Shown one piece after another: positions 11,201 to 19,431 of a stretch of DNA of 20,610 nt. The notes below the pieces were generated by a model. The model did not search any database, had not been told where the DNA came from, and worked only from the letters and a program-made list of their open reading frames with translations. Position numbers and translations under genes: made by a program. Every line of letters begins with the position of its first letter. Position 1 is the first letter of the stretch. The stretch spans positions 1 to 20,610 of the forward strand of contig JAOXYC010133331.1 of assembly GCA_028565715.1 (NCBI GenBank), written 5' to 3'. This DNA comes from Phoronis pallida (lineage: Eukaryota; Phoronida; Phoronidae).

Positions 11201-14200
11201 TCAAATAATATCACAAAAATGTGAATTCTAAACAGTTCACCATTTGCTCAACTACTTCAAACCTTTTTCTGAAGCATGAGGAACTGTTTCTTCTGTTCCA
11301 TGTCTTTGCCTGAACCATCTAAGAACCTCCTGTAGGCGAGGTCAAATGCTTGACCAATAGTCAGTGTGATCTCTTCAGCCTAATGGGAAGAATAGGCAAT
11401 GCTATGAGAAAAGAATACTAGAACACTGTGAGAATAAGAATAAATCATTTTAGCTACTTGAAAAATGTAGATTTTTGCTTAAATGTTTGTCATGCAATTT
11501 TCAGATCTGCTCAATGAAATTTTGATTGGTTATTCTAAAAAAAAATTCAATGTAAACATGTGTCGACTGAAATCAAATCTGTAAAATTAGTGATTTATTG
11601 TTGAATAGACAAAGTTTTAACTAAAATGACCTTTAAGCAGTTTATGACCAGACAACTTACACATTTATCACTTGACAGCACAAAACATGAGTGTGTATCT
11701 GCATTAGCATCCTTTGCTATGAACGTTAACATCTTCTTGTCCGACTTATCATCAGCGCAGTAAGAAATACGGTGGAGGGGGTATTGCTGCTGTACTTCCT
11801 GTAAGTGATATATTGGTTGAATTAATTCAAGCTTCAAAACCAATAAATGAAGATGGTAAATGAGTCTACCGAAACAGGTCTTGACTGAAAACTATTGATG
11901 TTTTTATTCAAGTAATACAAAATAAAGTTCAAAATCTAGCCCTGAAAGCATTTCATAGATCTATGCCAATTCTCCAGTGGGACAAGAATTAAAATTTTCA
12001 GTGAACCTGTTTTACACGTCTCGTTGAAATAATTTTAGGCAAACGATAGCATGTATTGTTAGGTGAAAATAAAAAAAAACAAATGGATAGCAAATTATTG
12101 GTCTCTTTAAAATTCCAATAAAAGATTTTTAAAAGTAGAGCCAAGGGGAAATTTGGCAAAAACTCTAGAGTTTGTAAACAACTAAAAGGTTTTAAAGAAA
12201 AAGTAGGTGCTCAGGTGTCAAACTCGTAGTTAGGATCAGATACATACAACAATATCACATCAGGGTCCTCCACCAATCCAAATCTAAACATGGTGCTAAG
12301 CACGCAAGATTAAGGCGAGCATCGCGAAAAAACGCGCGTGGTTTGTGATTAGGGGATGAAAAAGGATTTCATTTCACTTAGAGGGTGTTTGTTGGGGAAT
12401 CACAAGAAAATTTAAAGAACTGATGTTTAATTTAGTGGTTTTGGGGCACTCAAATGATGCATTTAGTGGTTTTGGTTGTTTTTTTTTAATCATGGCGGCC
12501 GATTCAATCATGGCGGCCCGCCATGTTAAAAGTGGTGGTGGAGAACCCTGCAAATTGACCTTTGAATGTGTTATATTTTATCCAACAGAAAATTTTGAGA
12601 TGATCACACAAAAAAAATCAATTTAAAGATTAGAGAACTCATTACATTTCATTCCAAGATAACTCACTAAAGATAATCAAAAACTTGTGTACCTTTTGAT
12701 TTTGGACTGCTTATAAGTTATAACTTAATAATTGTGTACCAAATTAGATCAAGATGTTATAATAAGATAGTGCTGGCCCTTGGACTGTCTGATTACATGA
12801 AATAGGAGAATAATCTAATTTATGACTGATAAGACCAATTATCTGAATTTATCCAGGGTTAAACAACACAAATATCAACCAAGAAACTATTGAGAAATGG
12901 ACAAGTTCATCTAACAAAACTATTAAGAAAACAAATAAATGTATGCTTTTACTGGCCGAAAGTGGTAAATATTGAAAAGACAGAAAAATTCGGGACGGAT
13001 CTGGGAATCGAACTAATTTCTATACTGGCTTATAGCGTTAAAATTAGCACAAAAATTAGTAGGAGTGGGTTAGCTTAGTGGTAAAGTATATGACTGGCAA
13101 TCAGGAGGCCTGGGTTCGAGTCCCAGATCCATTCCGAATTTTTCTGTCTTTTCAATATTTAAAACTAATAAGCGTCATATTGACCATCTTTCCATTTTTT
13201 GGAGAAAATCCTATCATGAAGATGAATCATAACCACTTGGCAGGTAAGCAAAATGTAATGGAAATATTGTCCTGCATAAAATCATGGCCAGGATTTGACT
13301 TTAGCAACAGGACTTCAAAAAGGTACACTAACAGAACCCTACTCCAGAAGAATTGCACTCCTGCCAATTTTTTTGACATGTTGCCACATTTCACCATGAA
13401 TTTCTTAGGTCTACCAATTTTGAAAACTATGTTATGAATGTGAAACATATTATAATATGTAACCTCATATAAATGTTTTTTGTACTACATTGTTATTGGA
13501 CAATAAAGAGTTATGCGGTTGACAACAGCCTTGTGTATTTGATTGACAATAAACATTTTATTTCCTTGTTGAGGTAACAGCATATCAGCTCTCCTGATAT
13601 TCTGAATCATTCAGCTCTTATCAAAAGGATTTAAATCTGGGCTTTGTACAGCTAGGTCTTAACAAAACTTTTGAACTTAAAATGAATTCAAAGATTTTTA
13701 AAATCTCTGGTCTAGTATTTTAGAGAAAGCTGAATAAAAACACCAGGTTTTAAAAACAGCCAATTCTAATCATTTCTCACCAAAAAACATACTCCATTGT
13801 CTTGTTTTTTATTATTAATTTTTTACTAAATTTGGGAAGTAAAAGTTCCATTAACCTGCATGAAACAAAGATTTTAAACACCTTCAAAGAAAGTGGAATA
13901 AATAAAAAATGTTGGAACTTTAAATTTTAAGTCAATTGTTTTCCGGCCCTGATTTTTGTACCTTTGTTTTCTGGTCCTGAATAGTGATTCCGTCTGCTGA
14001 TATGGTGAGTTCGACCTTGGGTGGTTTCTGACCTTCAGCTCTCTTTATCTGCTTATTGAACTGTTGGATGTAAATAACAATGGTTAGACTGATAATATTA
14101 TGAGATAAGAAGTGATTAGTGGTAGACATTACATTTTATAAGAAATGTCATGGATTGCTACCATAAAATGTAATTCAGGAGCTGCCAAAAACAGGAGATT

Positions 14201-14402
14201 ATTTTGCAGTTTTAACTTTAGTTTGTACTAACAATTTAGTATAATGATTCTGACTATGCTTATTATAATGTAAGCGATCATACACTTGTTAATTTGCTGA
14301 CAAATGTATTTTAACTCATTTTAAGTGTGCATTGCATAATTTTGTAATTTATTTAAAATTGTTGTTATTTTAAAATGTCCTCAATTTTGGGGTTTTTCAA
14401 TA

Positions 14403-14499
<97 letters not shown>

Positions 14500-16248
14500 G
14501 CATGCACCTTTTTATCGAATGTGCTATGCAATCTTATACAAATCATTACTAATGTCATATTCATATTAGATACAGATGCTAACAATGTGGAATGATCTTA
14601 AAAATTTATGTTTACCAATATTCTAAACTATTTTGCATGCAATTTCCCAGTCTCTTGGTACATGTTAAAAATTGTACTGCATTTCTTTAAAGTTGAGGTT
14701 TTTATAGTCAGCGACCAATAAGCCTTATTCGTCACAGTCATCGTTCAACAAACAAGATATCAGAAGACAATTAATAAAGTTGATGCATATCAATTATCAT
14801 ACCTTCATTTTACGAATAGATTCTTTGACGACATCTGTACCTTTTGGCACCTGAACTTGGACATGTCCAAGAAACTGAAAATGGAATTCAGATTATTATT
14901 AATAACCAGAAATTGATGTTAAAACAATGCTTTTAGGCAATTCTTACATATACTGAATGAGTTTTTGAAATTTGAGACAATATGTAGGACTGCTAGTTCC
15001 ATTTTTATGTGAAAAAAATGTTGTCTGTCTTCCAAGTATATTTTGAACGATGCATATTCTTCTTCTTTTTTTTTTTTTTAGAGTATATATCTGGTCTGGT
15101 TTGAGCCATCAAGCATGATGAAAGTTGACCAATACACATCAAGTAAATACAATGATAATAAAACTACAACAAATCTGTAAGATAACAGTTTACCGACAAA
15201 TGTCGGGTTCGGAGGAAAGACATGCTCTGGAAGTGTGTTCCAGCTTCGAGATGTTCTTGATATGTAAGAATTGAGATGTGCCTTGGTCCGAGACTTAGAG
15301 ACTTTGACCTCAAAAGGATGTCCACTAGTTGAAGCCATAGTCACTCTAAGTCTGGCAGGTTTAACAACTGGCATCAGGCTTGATAGCTCAACAGAGGGCT
15401 TCAAGAAAATGTGGCGGTAGAACACACACAATGATGCCACGTCACGACGATGAGCCAATGGTTGTATGCCTACCCCAAGTGGGTCATCAATATTGAGGAG
15501 GCGAAGTGCCTTCCTCTGGAGTTTGTCTAGCAATCTCAGGGAAGAAACACCTGCCCCGCTCCAAATGGGGAGCCATACTCCATCAATGGTCTAATGTATG
15601 ACTTGTACACTATAATACGAACATTAAGTGGGAGTAGTGATTTAGTTATCCCGAGGATATATTCTTCTAGCCGTCTGAGATGAACAGTTGCCTTGAGTTA
15701 TTTATACCCACTTACCTTGACTACGTAGACAATGTGACCTTTCAACAATGCATCAGCCGGGTGAACCCAGGACTTGTTTAGTGCTGGAAATTAAAAAGAA
15801 ATAAATCATCTCAATAGTATGTTTTAACTGTGCGAACAAGATGTGAACATGCATTGAAACCAAGGACTACTCAAAGTTTTAATTTTTTTGCTGGATTTAA
15901 AATCAAATAATAAACACAAACCGGCCTATTTTTTAATAATTTTATAGCAATCAACCTTACCATATGTAGGAAGTTTCCAAACTAAGAGCGTGACTATCAC
16001 TCAATAGTTCAAACCACTGATCTCACTCAAAAAACCTGATGCGCATGCATCCTCAATTTGATTTCATTAAATTTGTGCAATGAATTTGCAATTGCTTGAT
16101 TTGCATTTTCTTCAACAAATGTTTGCCACTTATTTGGGCCATTTAACAGCTGTGGTTCAGGTAGCGGTCATGAGCCAGAGACAATCTACAAGTTTTTTTT
16201 GAAAAAAGCACTGTTATACTTACTGTTTTTAGACATTTTTGGATGCAT
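5137..16248 (-). CDS. GULP1: GULP1/CED-6 engulfment adaptor, spliced gene (whole locus)
   Basis: Known: GULP1/CED-6 is a cytosolic adaptor. Its PTB domain binds NPxY-type tails of engulfment receptors (CED-1/MEGF10, LRP1, Stabilin-2) and links them to phagocytic and endocytic machinery. Seen: eleven coding exons plus one of two terminal exons join in frame through GT-AG introns. The product is 384 residues (5718-5795 end) or 392 residues (5137-5238 end), or four fewer from the second Met. Order: N-terminus with [21 protein letters not shown] domain about 20-165, including [31 protein letters not shown] and [13 protein letters not shown]; charged coiled coil about 165-205; Pro/Ser/Thr-rich linker about 210-310; DPF at 328-330. 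Vertebrate GULP1 is near 304 residues, so the linker is longer here. The start at 16248 follows an in-frame TGA directly. The Met at 16236 has an A at -3 and may be the real start. No promoter could be identified. Confidence 0.93.
5239..5717 (-). other. Region between the two GULP1 terminal exons
   Basis: It would be 3' UTR for isoform A and intron for isoform B. It contains a minus-strand ATTAAA at 5306-5311 and no further coding sequence that I can support. Confidence 0.5.
5718..5795 (-). CDS. GULP1: GULP1 terminal exon A (conserved C-terminus)
   Basis: 78 bases after a TTTCCTAG acceptor, in phase 0 with exon 12. It encodes [20 protein letters not shown] and PLNHK, then TAG at 5718-5720. 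The pattern GFxxGLxxxGTxxFxLD...PL matches the C-terminal residues of vertebrate GULP1, which is strong support that this is the ancestral end of the protein. A minus-strand ATTAAA lies at 5306-5311 and could end this transcript. Confidence 0.85.
   Translation of the reverse strand, partial: AGFSRGLAFGTEEFTLDSLDPLNHK
5796..6838 (-). other. GULP1 intron (exon 12 to terminal exon A)
   Basis: About 1.04 kb, AT-rich. I see no coding exon, RNA gene or strong repeat. Confidence 0.7.
6839..6981 (-). CDS. GULP1: GULP1 coding exon 12 (DPF endocytic-motif exon)
   Basis: 143 bases, entering after one base and leaving in phase 0. It encodes [20 protein letters not shown] then [20 protein letters not shown] and [14 protein letters not shown] matches the FGAEPFDPF of vertebrate GULP1. 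Known: DPF motifs bind the AP-2 alpha-adaptin ear, so this region likely contacts clathrin-coat machinery (inference). Acceptor CTTTCAG; donor CAG|GTATGTT. Confidence 0.92.
7155..7209 (-). pseudogene. Possible vestigial GULP1 exon without an acceptor
   Basis: Read on the minus strand in the phase needed by exon 12, this gives [16 protein letters not shown] up to a donor-like CCAG|GTAATA. It would join exon 12 as KQFGPVTDAFG. Vertebrate GULP1 has VPSRSTEIKRDLFG at the matching place. There is, however, no AG between the upstream in-frame TGA and the donor, so it cannot be spliced in by normal rules. It may be a decayed exon or coincidence. Confidence 0.25.
7806..8053. repeat. Imperfect inverted repeat in a GULP1 intron
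   Basis: The halves meet near 7945. The best block is AACATAAAACACCTTT (about 7854) against AAAGGTGTTTTATGTT (about 7997). Weaker matches run inward (TCACAGA/TCTGTGA) and outward (CATTTGTT/AACAAATG). It is probably an old, diverged MITE. The ends are unclear. Confidence 0.5.
8416..8511 (-). CDS. GULP1: GULP1 coding exon 10 (Ser/Pro-rich linker)
   Basis: 96 bases. It completes the split codon from exon 9 and reads [20 protein letters not shown] then [12 protein letters not shown], leaving one base (G) that joins exon 12 to give a Val codon. Acceptor AACTTGTAG; donor GAAG|GTAACA. A GGTAAAGG inside the exon is a possible alternative donor. Confidence 0.85.
8512..9328 (-). other. GULP1 intron (exon 9 to exon 10)
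   Basis: About 0.8 kb of AT-rich sequence with no recognised element. Confidence 0.7.
9329..9440 (-). CDS. GULP1: GULP1 coding exon 9 (linker, LFDxxPSSP motif)
   Basis: 112 bases, entering in phase 0 and leaving after one base of a codon. It encodes [20 protein letters not shown] and [27 protein letters not shown]...NGT aligns with the IFDMIPFSP...RNGT segment of vertebrate GULP1. Acceptor TTTTTTACAG; donor CCAC|GTATGTG. Confidence 0.88.
9441..9916 (-). other. GULP1 intron (exon 8 to exon 9)
   Basis: About 0.48 kb; nothing recognised beyond the splice signals. Confidence 0.7.
9917..10018 (-). CDS. GULP1: GULP1 coding exon 8 (Pro/Thr-rich linker)
   Basis: 102 bases (34 codons), phase 0. It encodes [20 protein letters not shown] and then [14 protein letters not shown]. 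Good acceptor (TATGTTTCAG) and donor (ACA|GTAAGTT). The PPPTIPPR stretch could bind SH3 or WW domains (inference). It has low similarity to vertebrate GULP1 but fits by position, phase and splice sites. Confidence 0.85.
10019..10644 (-). other. GULP1 intron (exon 7 to exon 8)
   Basis: About 0.63 kb; it contains the strong hairpin at 10361-10460 and no coding sequence that I can support. Confidence 0.7.
10361..10460. repeat. Strong intronic hairpin with GAGCCTTTGGC loop
   Basis: A perfect 14-bp stem, AAAAATCATAGAAC (10391-10404) with its complement (10418-10431), closes a 13-base loop, GAGCCTTTGGCAA. An outer stem pairs GTAATAACACCTTTTATTGG with CCAATAAAAGGTTTATTAC. Weaker pairing may extend to about 10330 and 10490. 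The same loop sequence closes a different stem at 1021-1079. Probably a small palindromic transposon. Confidence 0.8.
10645..10749 (-). CDS. GULP1: GULP1 coding exon 7 (leucine-zipper coiled coil)
   Basis: 105 bases (35 codons), phase 0. It encodes [20 protein letters not shown], with hydrophobic residues at heptad-like spacing (L, V/L, I, L, M), then a polar tail [14 protein letters not shown]. This corresponds to the dimerisation coil (LQKRIQDLETEN...) of GULP1. Donor AAT|GTGAGTC. Confidence 0.92.
10750..11262 (-). other. GULP1 intron (exon 6 to exon 7)
   Basis: About 0.51 kb, AT-rich, no recognised feature. Confidence 0.7.
11263..11379 (-). CDS. GULP1: GULP1 coding exon 6 (PTB C-terminal helix, start of coiled coil)
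   Basis: 117 bases (39 codons), phase 0. It encodes [20 protein letters not shown], the C-terminal PTB helix, nearly identical to vertebrate GULP1, then [19 protein letters not shown], which starts the coiled coil. Acceptor ATTAG; donor AAAAAG|GTTTGA. Confidence 0.96.
11661..11798 (-). CDS. GULP1: GULP1 coding exon 5 (PTB domain core)
   Basis: 138 bases (46 codons), phase 0. It encodes [20 protein letters not shown] and continues [10 protein letters not shown] ... CFVLSSDKC. The HRISxCADDKxDK and FxFIxKD motifs are the most diagnostic part of the GULP1 PTB domain. Acceptor CTTACAG; donor TGT|GTAAGTT. Confidence 0.96.
12431..12525. promoter_or_regulatory. Short direct repeats and three YY1-like ATGGCGGC/CGCCAT motifs
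   Basis: TTTAGTGGTTTTGG occurs at 12431 and 12462. AATCATGGCGGCC occurs at 12488-12500 and 12506-12518, and the second copy runs into an inverted CGCCATG (12519-12525). Known: ATGGCGGC is the core of the YY1 site, often at promoters or near start codons. Inference: a possible internal regulatory site or alternative promoter in the intron. It could equally be debris of a gene or repeat. Confidence 0.3.
12967..13160. repeat. Inverted repeat of tRNA 3' halves (tRNA-derived element)
   Basis: The left arm (12967-13013) and right arm (13114-13160) are reverse complements of about 47 bp with few mismatches. Each contains the tRNA T loop, 3' acceptor strand and the same 3' flank (AATTTTTCTGTCTTTTCAAT). 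The sequence thus holds two head-to-head tRNA-like units. The plus-strand one is well preserved and the minus-strand one is degenerate outside its T arm. Confidence 0.75.
13062..13135 (+). tRNA. tRNA-like sequence, anticodon GGC (Ala); possible pseudogene or SINE head
   Basis: A-box-like TTAGCTTAGTGG and a perfect B box GGTTCGAGTCC are present. The T arm pairs fully (CTGGG/CCCAG), the D stem pairs (GCTT/AAGT), and the acceptor pairs over 7 bases (AGTGGGT/ATCCATT) and on to 9. The anticodon loop CTGGCAA gives GGC (13096-13098). Oddities are an anticodon stem with a mismatch, an over-long acceptor and no clear terminator. The 3' half is repeated inverted upstream. The context (inside an inverted repeat, inside an intron) favours a tRNA-derived element over a working tRNA-Ala gene. 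Confidence 0.5.
13962..14060 (-). CDS. GULP1: GULP1 coding exon 4 (PTB domain)
   Basis: 99 bases (33 codons), phase 0 at both ends. It encodes [20 protein letters not shown] and continues [13 protein letters not shown], the KxxEGQKxPKVELxIS segment typical of the family. Acceptor is CCAACAG; donor is AAAG|GTACAAA. Confidence 0.95.
14061..14802 (-). other. GULP1 intron (exon 3 to exon 4)
   Basis: About 0.74 kb, dominated by the (TAA)n microsatellite; nothing else recognised. Confidence 0.7.
14404..14499. repeat. (TAA)n microsatellite
   Basis: About 32 near-uninterrupted AAT/TAA units with a single interruption (AATTATAAT near 14450). Likely length-polymorphic. Confidence 0.97.
14803..14874 (-). 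CDS. GULP1: GULP1 coding exon 3 (PTB domain)
   Basis: 72 bases, phase 0 at both ends, TTTCAG acceptor and GAAG|GTATGA donor. It encodes [20 protein letters not shown] followed by RKMK, the counterpart of the FLGxTEVxxPKGTEVVRDAVRK strand and helix of vertebrate GULP1. Confidence 0.95.
15066..15697 (-). pseudogene. 5'-truncated non-LTR retrotransposon (LINE) fragment, reverse-transcriptase C-terminal end
   Basis: Minus strand. The segment from about 15697 reads ...[23 protein letters not shown] and then loses frame near 15560. The next frame, from about 15555, reads [20 protein letters not shown] ... FYRHIF ... [17 protein letters not shown] and ends at 15078. These motifs (YKSxxRPxxEYGS, LxKLQRKAL, RTSRxWNxLP) mark the C-terminal end of RT-encoding ORFs in jockey/CR1-type LINEs. 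Known: such elements replicate by target-primed reverse transcription and are often 5'-truncated. A run of 14 A's on the minus strand (15066-15079) directly follows the stop, as expected of a retroposed 3' end. The copy is broken by the frameshift and by loss of everything upstream. It lies in the GULP1 intron after exon 2 in the same orientation as the gene. The exact clade is unsure. Confidence 0.85.
15716..15783 (-). CDS. GULP1: GULP1 coding exon 2 (start of PTB domain)
   Basis: 68 bases between a TTTCCAG acceptor and a TCAAG|GTAAG donor. It encodes [20 protein letters not shown]..., matching the WxHxPEAL...F region that opens the PTB domain in GULP1/CED-6. It ends in phase 0. Its donor is close to the truncated 5' end of a LINE fragment in the next intron. 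Confidence 0.92.
15784..16223 (-). other. GULP1 intron (exon 1 to exon 2)
   Basis: About 0.44 kb; no recognised element. Confidence 0.7.
16224..16248 (-). CDS. GULP1: GULP1 coding exon 1 (start codon)
   Basis: Encodes MHPKMSKN plus the first base of a split codon, ending at a strong donor (A|GTAAGT). TGA at 16249-16251 immediately precedes the first ATG in frame. The second ATG (16236) has the better context. The split codon is completed by exon 2 to give TLNKSWVHP. Sequence upstream of 16248 is presumably 5' UTR, whose extent is unknown. Confidence 0.8.
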
Positions 16249-17615
16249 TCAGAGATCCTAACCACACACCTCAAAGATCCAGGTTTTTCTTCCCTGGAAT
16301 TCAAACAGAATATAGTTTTAACTTTAAAAAGCAGGAATCACCTTCTGGAAGAATCAGTAGAGCATTGATAATTAACTTCTCCCTTGAACTTGAAAATGTG
16401 TTTAAAAGGAAACTCACTGAGGCAGACCATTGCAGAACACTGAACACAGGAAGTCATTATCCCACATAACAAATAACTCACTGATAGTATCAGAAGCTAG
16501 TGCTAGTACACTATTTATGAGAACATCTAAACATAACATAGCATGGGGGTAGACAGTAACCATGAACAATAGATCACCACAGGAAAAAATGTGGATCTTG
16601 TCACTTTTAATCTTGTCTCATTTTAATTGGACTGTCCATGTTTACACTTTATAATTATTCACCCCAAAATTAACATGAGGCCTAAAACAAATAATTTTCA
16701 GTTGTGTTAAAAGGGTTTAAGAAACGATATGCTTTGAGATATGCTCTGATCGAACACACCAGTTCTATTATATTATGTGATATGTGATTTCCAGATGTTG
16801 ATACACAGTGAAGGAAATAAGCTATCCAGCTTGTCTGCTATGTTTAGTTCCAAATGCCCTTGTTGGTTAATAACAATGAACTCTTTGATACTTGACAAAG
16901 CTAGTACAAAAACATTGTGTTTAGTGTATAGTGCCTGGCAAACAGCATACAAATTTGCATGTAGGAATTGTGCAGGCATTCTTGAACTTTGAAGTATTCT
17001 CCCATGAAATTCCAGATTAATCTGCATGATTCCAGCAGGAACTGATGTAATACACATTTTAGTAGCCAAACATGAACAGGGAGAATGGGTTAACTGTGGT
17101 TCTTGATTTTGCCAATCGGGTTCATTTAATTTTAAAATTTATTCACAACATTTCCACACACAAACGTAATAGGCCCTACTAACTTCAAATGTCTCAAGAA
17201 AAATATTTTTTATTAATATTTCTGTGTAAGCCAGCATACCATCAAGACTCACAGTTCAGTGTGGTTATTTAAAAAAAATGCACTTGTGTTTTAATATTTA
17301 ACTTTATATGGTAATTGCATTTATCCGTCTATGTATTTGAATCGCTAGCCTACTATTACAACATGTAAACAGTTTTGACTTTTGGCACTGTTTAAACTGT
17401 CTGGCACAATGCCTATAGAAAGTGTGTCACATTTACACAACAGTATTATATGGTTATGTGATTAACACATGTTTGCACAGTATTAGATAATTTCAAATAT
17501 TTCCCACAACTATAAGCCTGGGTTCTTTGAATACTAAACCTAAAGCATTTTTGTTAATATTGAAAAAATATGAAATATGGTTTTAAAAAATGTATTTACC
17601 ACTTATATAGAGGAC
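16249..17615. other. Upstream of the GULP1 start; no coding exon recognised
   Basis: It presumably begins with GULP1 5' UTR. A weak acceptor-like TTGAATTCCAG on the minus strand (around 16295-16305) could mean that the 5' UTR is split. Nothing else is supported. Confidence 0.4.
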
Positions 17616-17932
17616 AATGGGGGACTTCCAGGATTGAAGTTGCAGCATTTTGCCGCAAGGATCGCTAGCGTATGGGCCGACTTTTATATACATTATTTTT
17701 GGTAAGGGGATGCAAAATTTTGTTATTGAAAGAGATGGAATGTCTTCTCAAGTGCCTCATATATGCATTAAAAAAGGTTTTGCTTGTTTTGATCTCGAAT
17801 TCGTAGGGAAAATGCAGATAATTACAGTCGACCAACACGCTTAAATGCGTGGGGAAATTGCCTCGCGGCTACCCAAACGGTCCAATGCACCAGTGATCCT
17901 TGCGGCAAAATCGATCCTGGAAGTCCCCCATT
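17616..17932. mobile_element. Terminal-inverted-repeat element (MITE candidate)
   Basis: 317 bp. It begins AATGGGGGACTTCCAGGAT and ends with its exact complement. The inverted similarity continues through GCCGCAAGGATC to about 65 bp, with about 10 extra bases in the left arm. The target duplication is not clear. A 64-codon open frame inside (17650-17844) resembles no family known to me and is probably chance. Superfamily unassigned. Confidence 0.7.
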
Positions 17933-19431
17933 AAAGTGTCATTGAATAAAAATTAAATTTCTCAAAACTTGTTTTGAGAAATTTATACTGACAACGAGTT
18001 AATTGTTCTTTTTCTCACATGAAACAGTGGCGACGCGTTGTAGAAGAAAAAACGAGTATACTAGGCGTTTATATTGAGGGAGTATGAATACAGTGATCCG
18101 TCAGAGTGTTTTTTTTTTCGAGATTGTGATAGACACAAACTTATCATGTGAGAAAAAAAATGTCTTTATTTATTGATTAACAGGAATCTCTCAAAAGATT
18201 TTTTACCAGCGACATAAAGAATTAGTTAAACATGTTTTGATTAAACATGTAGGGGTCATTTTCAAAACATGGGTAAGCTGAGCTTGTGTCATTTCGAAAG
18301 TGGGTGTAAGTCACCTTTTATTCAAGACATACCTTTAAATATGGGTAATGACTTTGACCCTGTGGAATAGACAATGTTAATAACAATGACCTGATAAGAA
18401 ATTGATGTAAATTAACATAACATCAATTCAAGTCTGAGGTTAATGTTTTTATGATGGATTCACAATTGAATTTAAATATTTCAGGGAATCACAACATGTT
18501 CAATACACAAAGTTTCAAGCAAGACTGAAAGAGACTGAGAAGGTCCACATTCACAAAATTAGAAATTTAAATCGACTTAATTAGCCTCCGGAATTTGTAA
18601 ACATGTGATTGCATTAATTATTTATTTGTTCCCATGAATTCTAACCAAAATCCACAGCAAACAAAGGAAAGAGAGCTCCAAGCAGTTAACCGATATGAGT
18701 TAACTCTCTAAAAAAATTAAATGCTGGTTACATCTGGAAAAAAATTAGAATTTGAAAATTGTGTTTGAACGCCATTTTATCCCACAATAACTCTGTTTTT
18801 GACAGATGTAGTAATAGATTTAGTATTCTATCATAGTCTGGAGATAAATGATATTCTCTGGTTGGGTGCCTTTCAAAACATGCAAGGAAGTTTCATGCTG
18901 TCTTAAACACCCAGTATTTAAGCTGGGGAAGTTAAGCACTGGTACTACGAATTTCAAAGTTTTCAGAATGGCGGCCCCGTTCTCAATTTCATGAGGAGTT
19001 CTCACATGTGACACTCAGTGGAAAATGTGCAATTTTAAAAAGAAGGTCAATTTTACAATTTGATACTGGATGTCTCATTACTTTTTGGGTGAATTCAAAA
19101 TTGTTGGCAGTTTATTTAGCCTATGGTCTTATTAGTTGTCAAAAATGCCGAAGTTAGGTTACAAGCAGTTGATAAGGAAATGGAAATCATAATTTAAGTT
19201 TGTAAGCCATATGTTTTTTCTTATTCACCTTTTCAATTGGGGTGACGAAATTAGGGATCCCAAATTTTGGTAGTAATTGATGCTAGCTTTAAAATAACGG
19301 GGTAAACTCCCAAATATATTTCCCAATGTTAACTGGAGTAAATTGCTAAGAAATACAAGTACAATTATTTCACGGTGGTTGGATGGTGCTGCTGTTTTTG
19401 TAGTAATTTAGATTATCTGAATAGTTTACCC
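17933..19431. other. Upstream intergenic or 5' intron sequence
   Basis: It holds the second copy of the dispersed hairpin repeat (17955-18160). A lone ATGGCGGCC lies near 18968. No coding exon was recognised. Confidence 0.4.
17955..18160. repeat. Dispersed hairpin repeat, copy 2
   Basis: It begins with a perfect 13-bp hairpin, AAATTTCTCAAAA-CTTG-TTTTGAGAAATTT. It then follows copy 1 closely (ATTGTTCTTTTTCTCACATG, GAAGAAAAAACGAGT, ATGAATACAGTGATCCGTCA, TTATCATGTGAGAAAAA), with about 20 additional bases after ACGAGTAT. Its internal inverted pair TTTTTCTCACATGA/TCATGTGAGAAAAA is conserved with copy 1. Confidence 0.75.

Larger units (their letters stand above)
11799..13961 (-). other. GULP1 intron (exon 4 to exon 5), the largest internal intron
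   Basis: About 2.16 kb. It contains a small CpG-containing patch near 12300-12350, a cluster of ATGGCGGC motifs at 12488-12525 and the tRNA-like inverted pair at 12967-13160. No coding exon was recognised. Confidence 0.7.

Noticed and set aside
14397-14585. Open frame with a run of about 30 isoleucines
   Set aside because: It is the (TAA)n microsatellite read on the minus strand.
17650-17844. 64-codon plus-strand open frame in the inverted-repeat element
   Set aside because: There is no recognisable domain; it lies between the arms of a MITE-like element and has no initiation or splice context.
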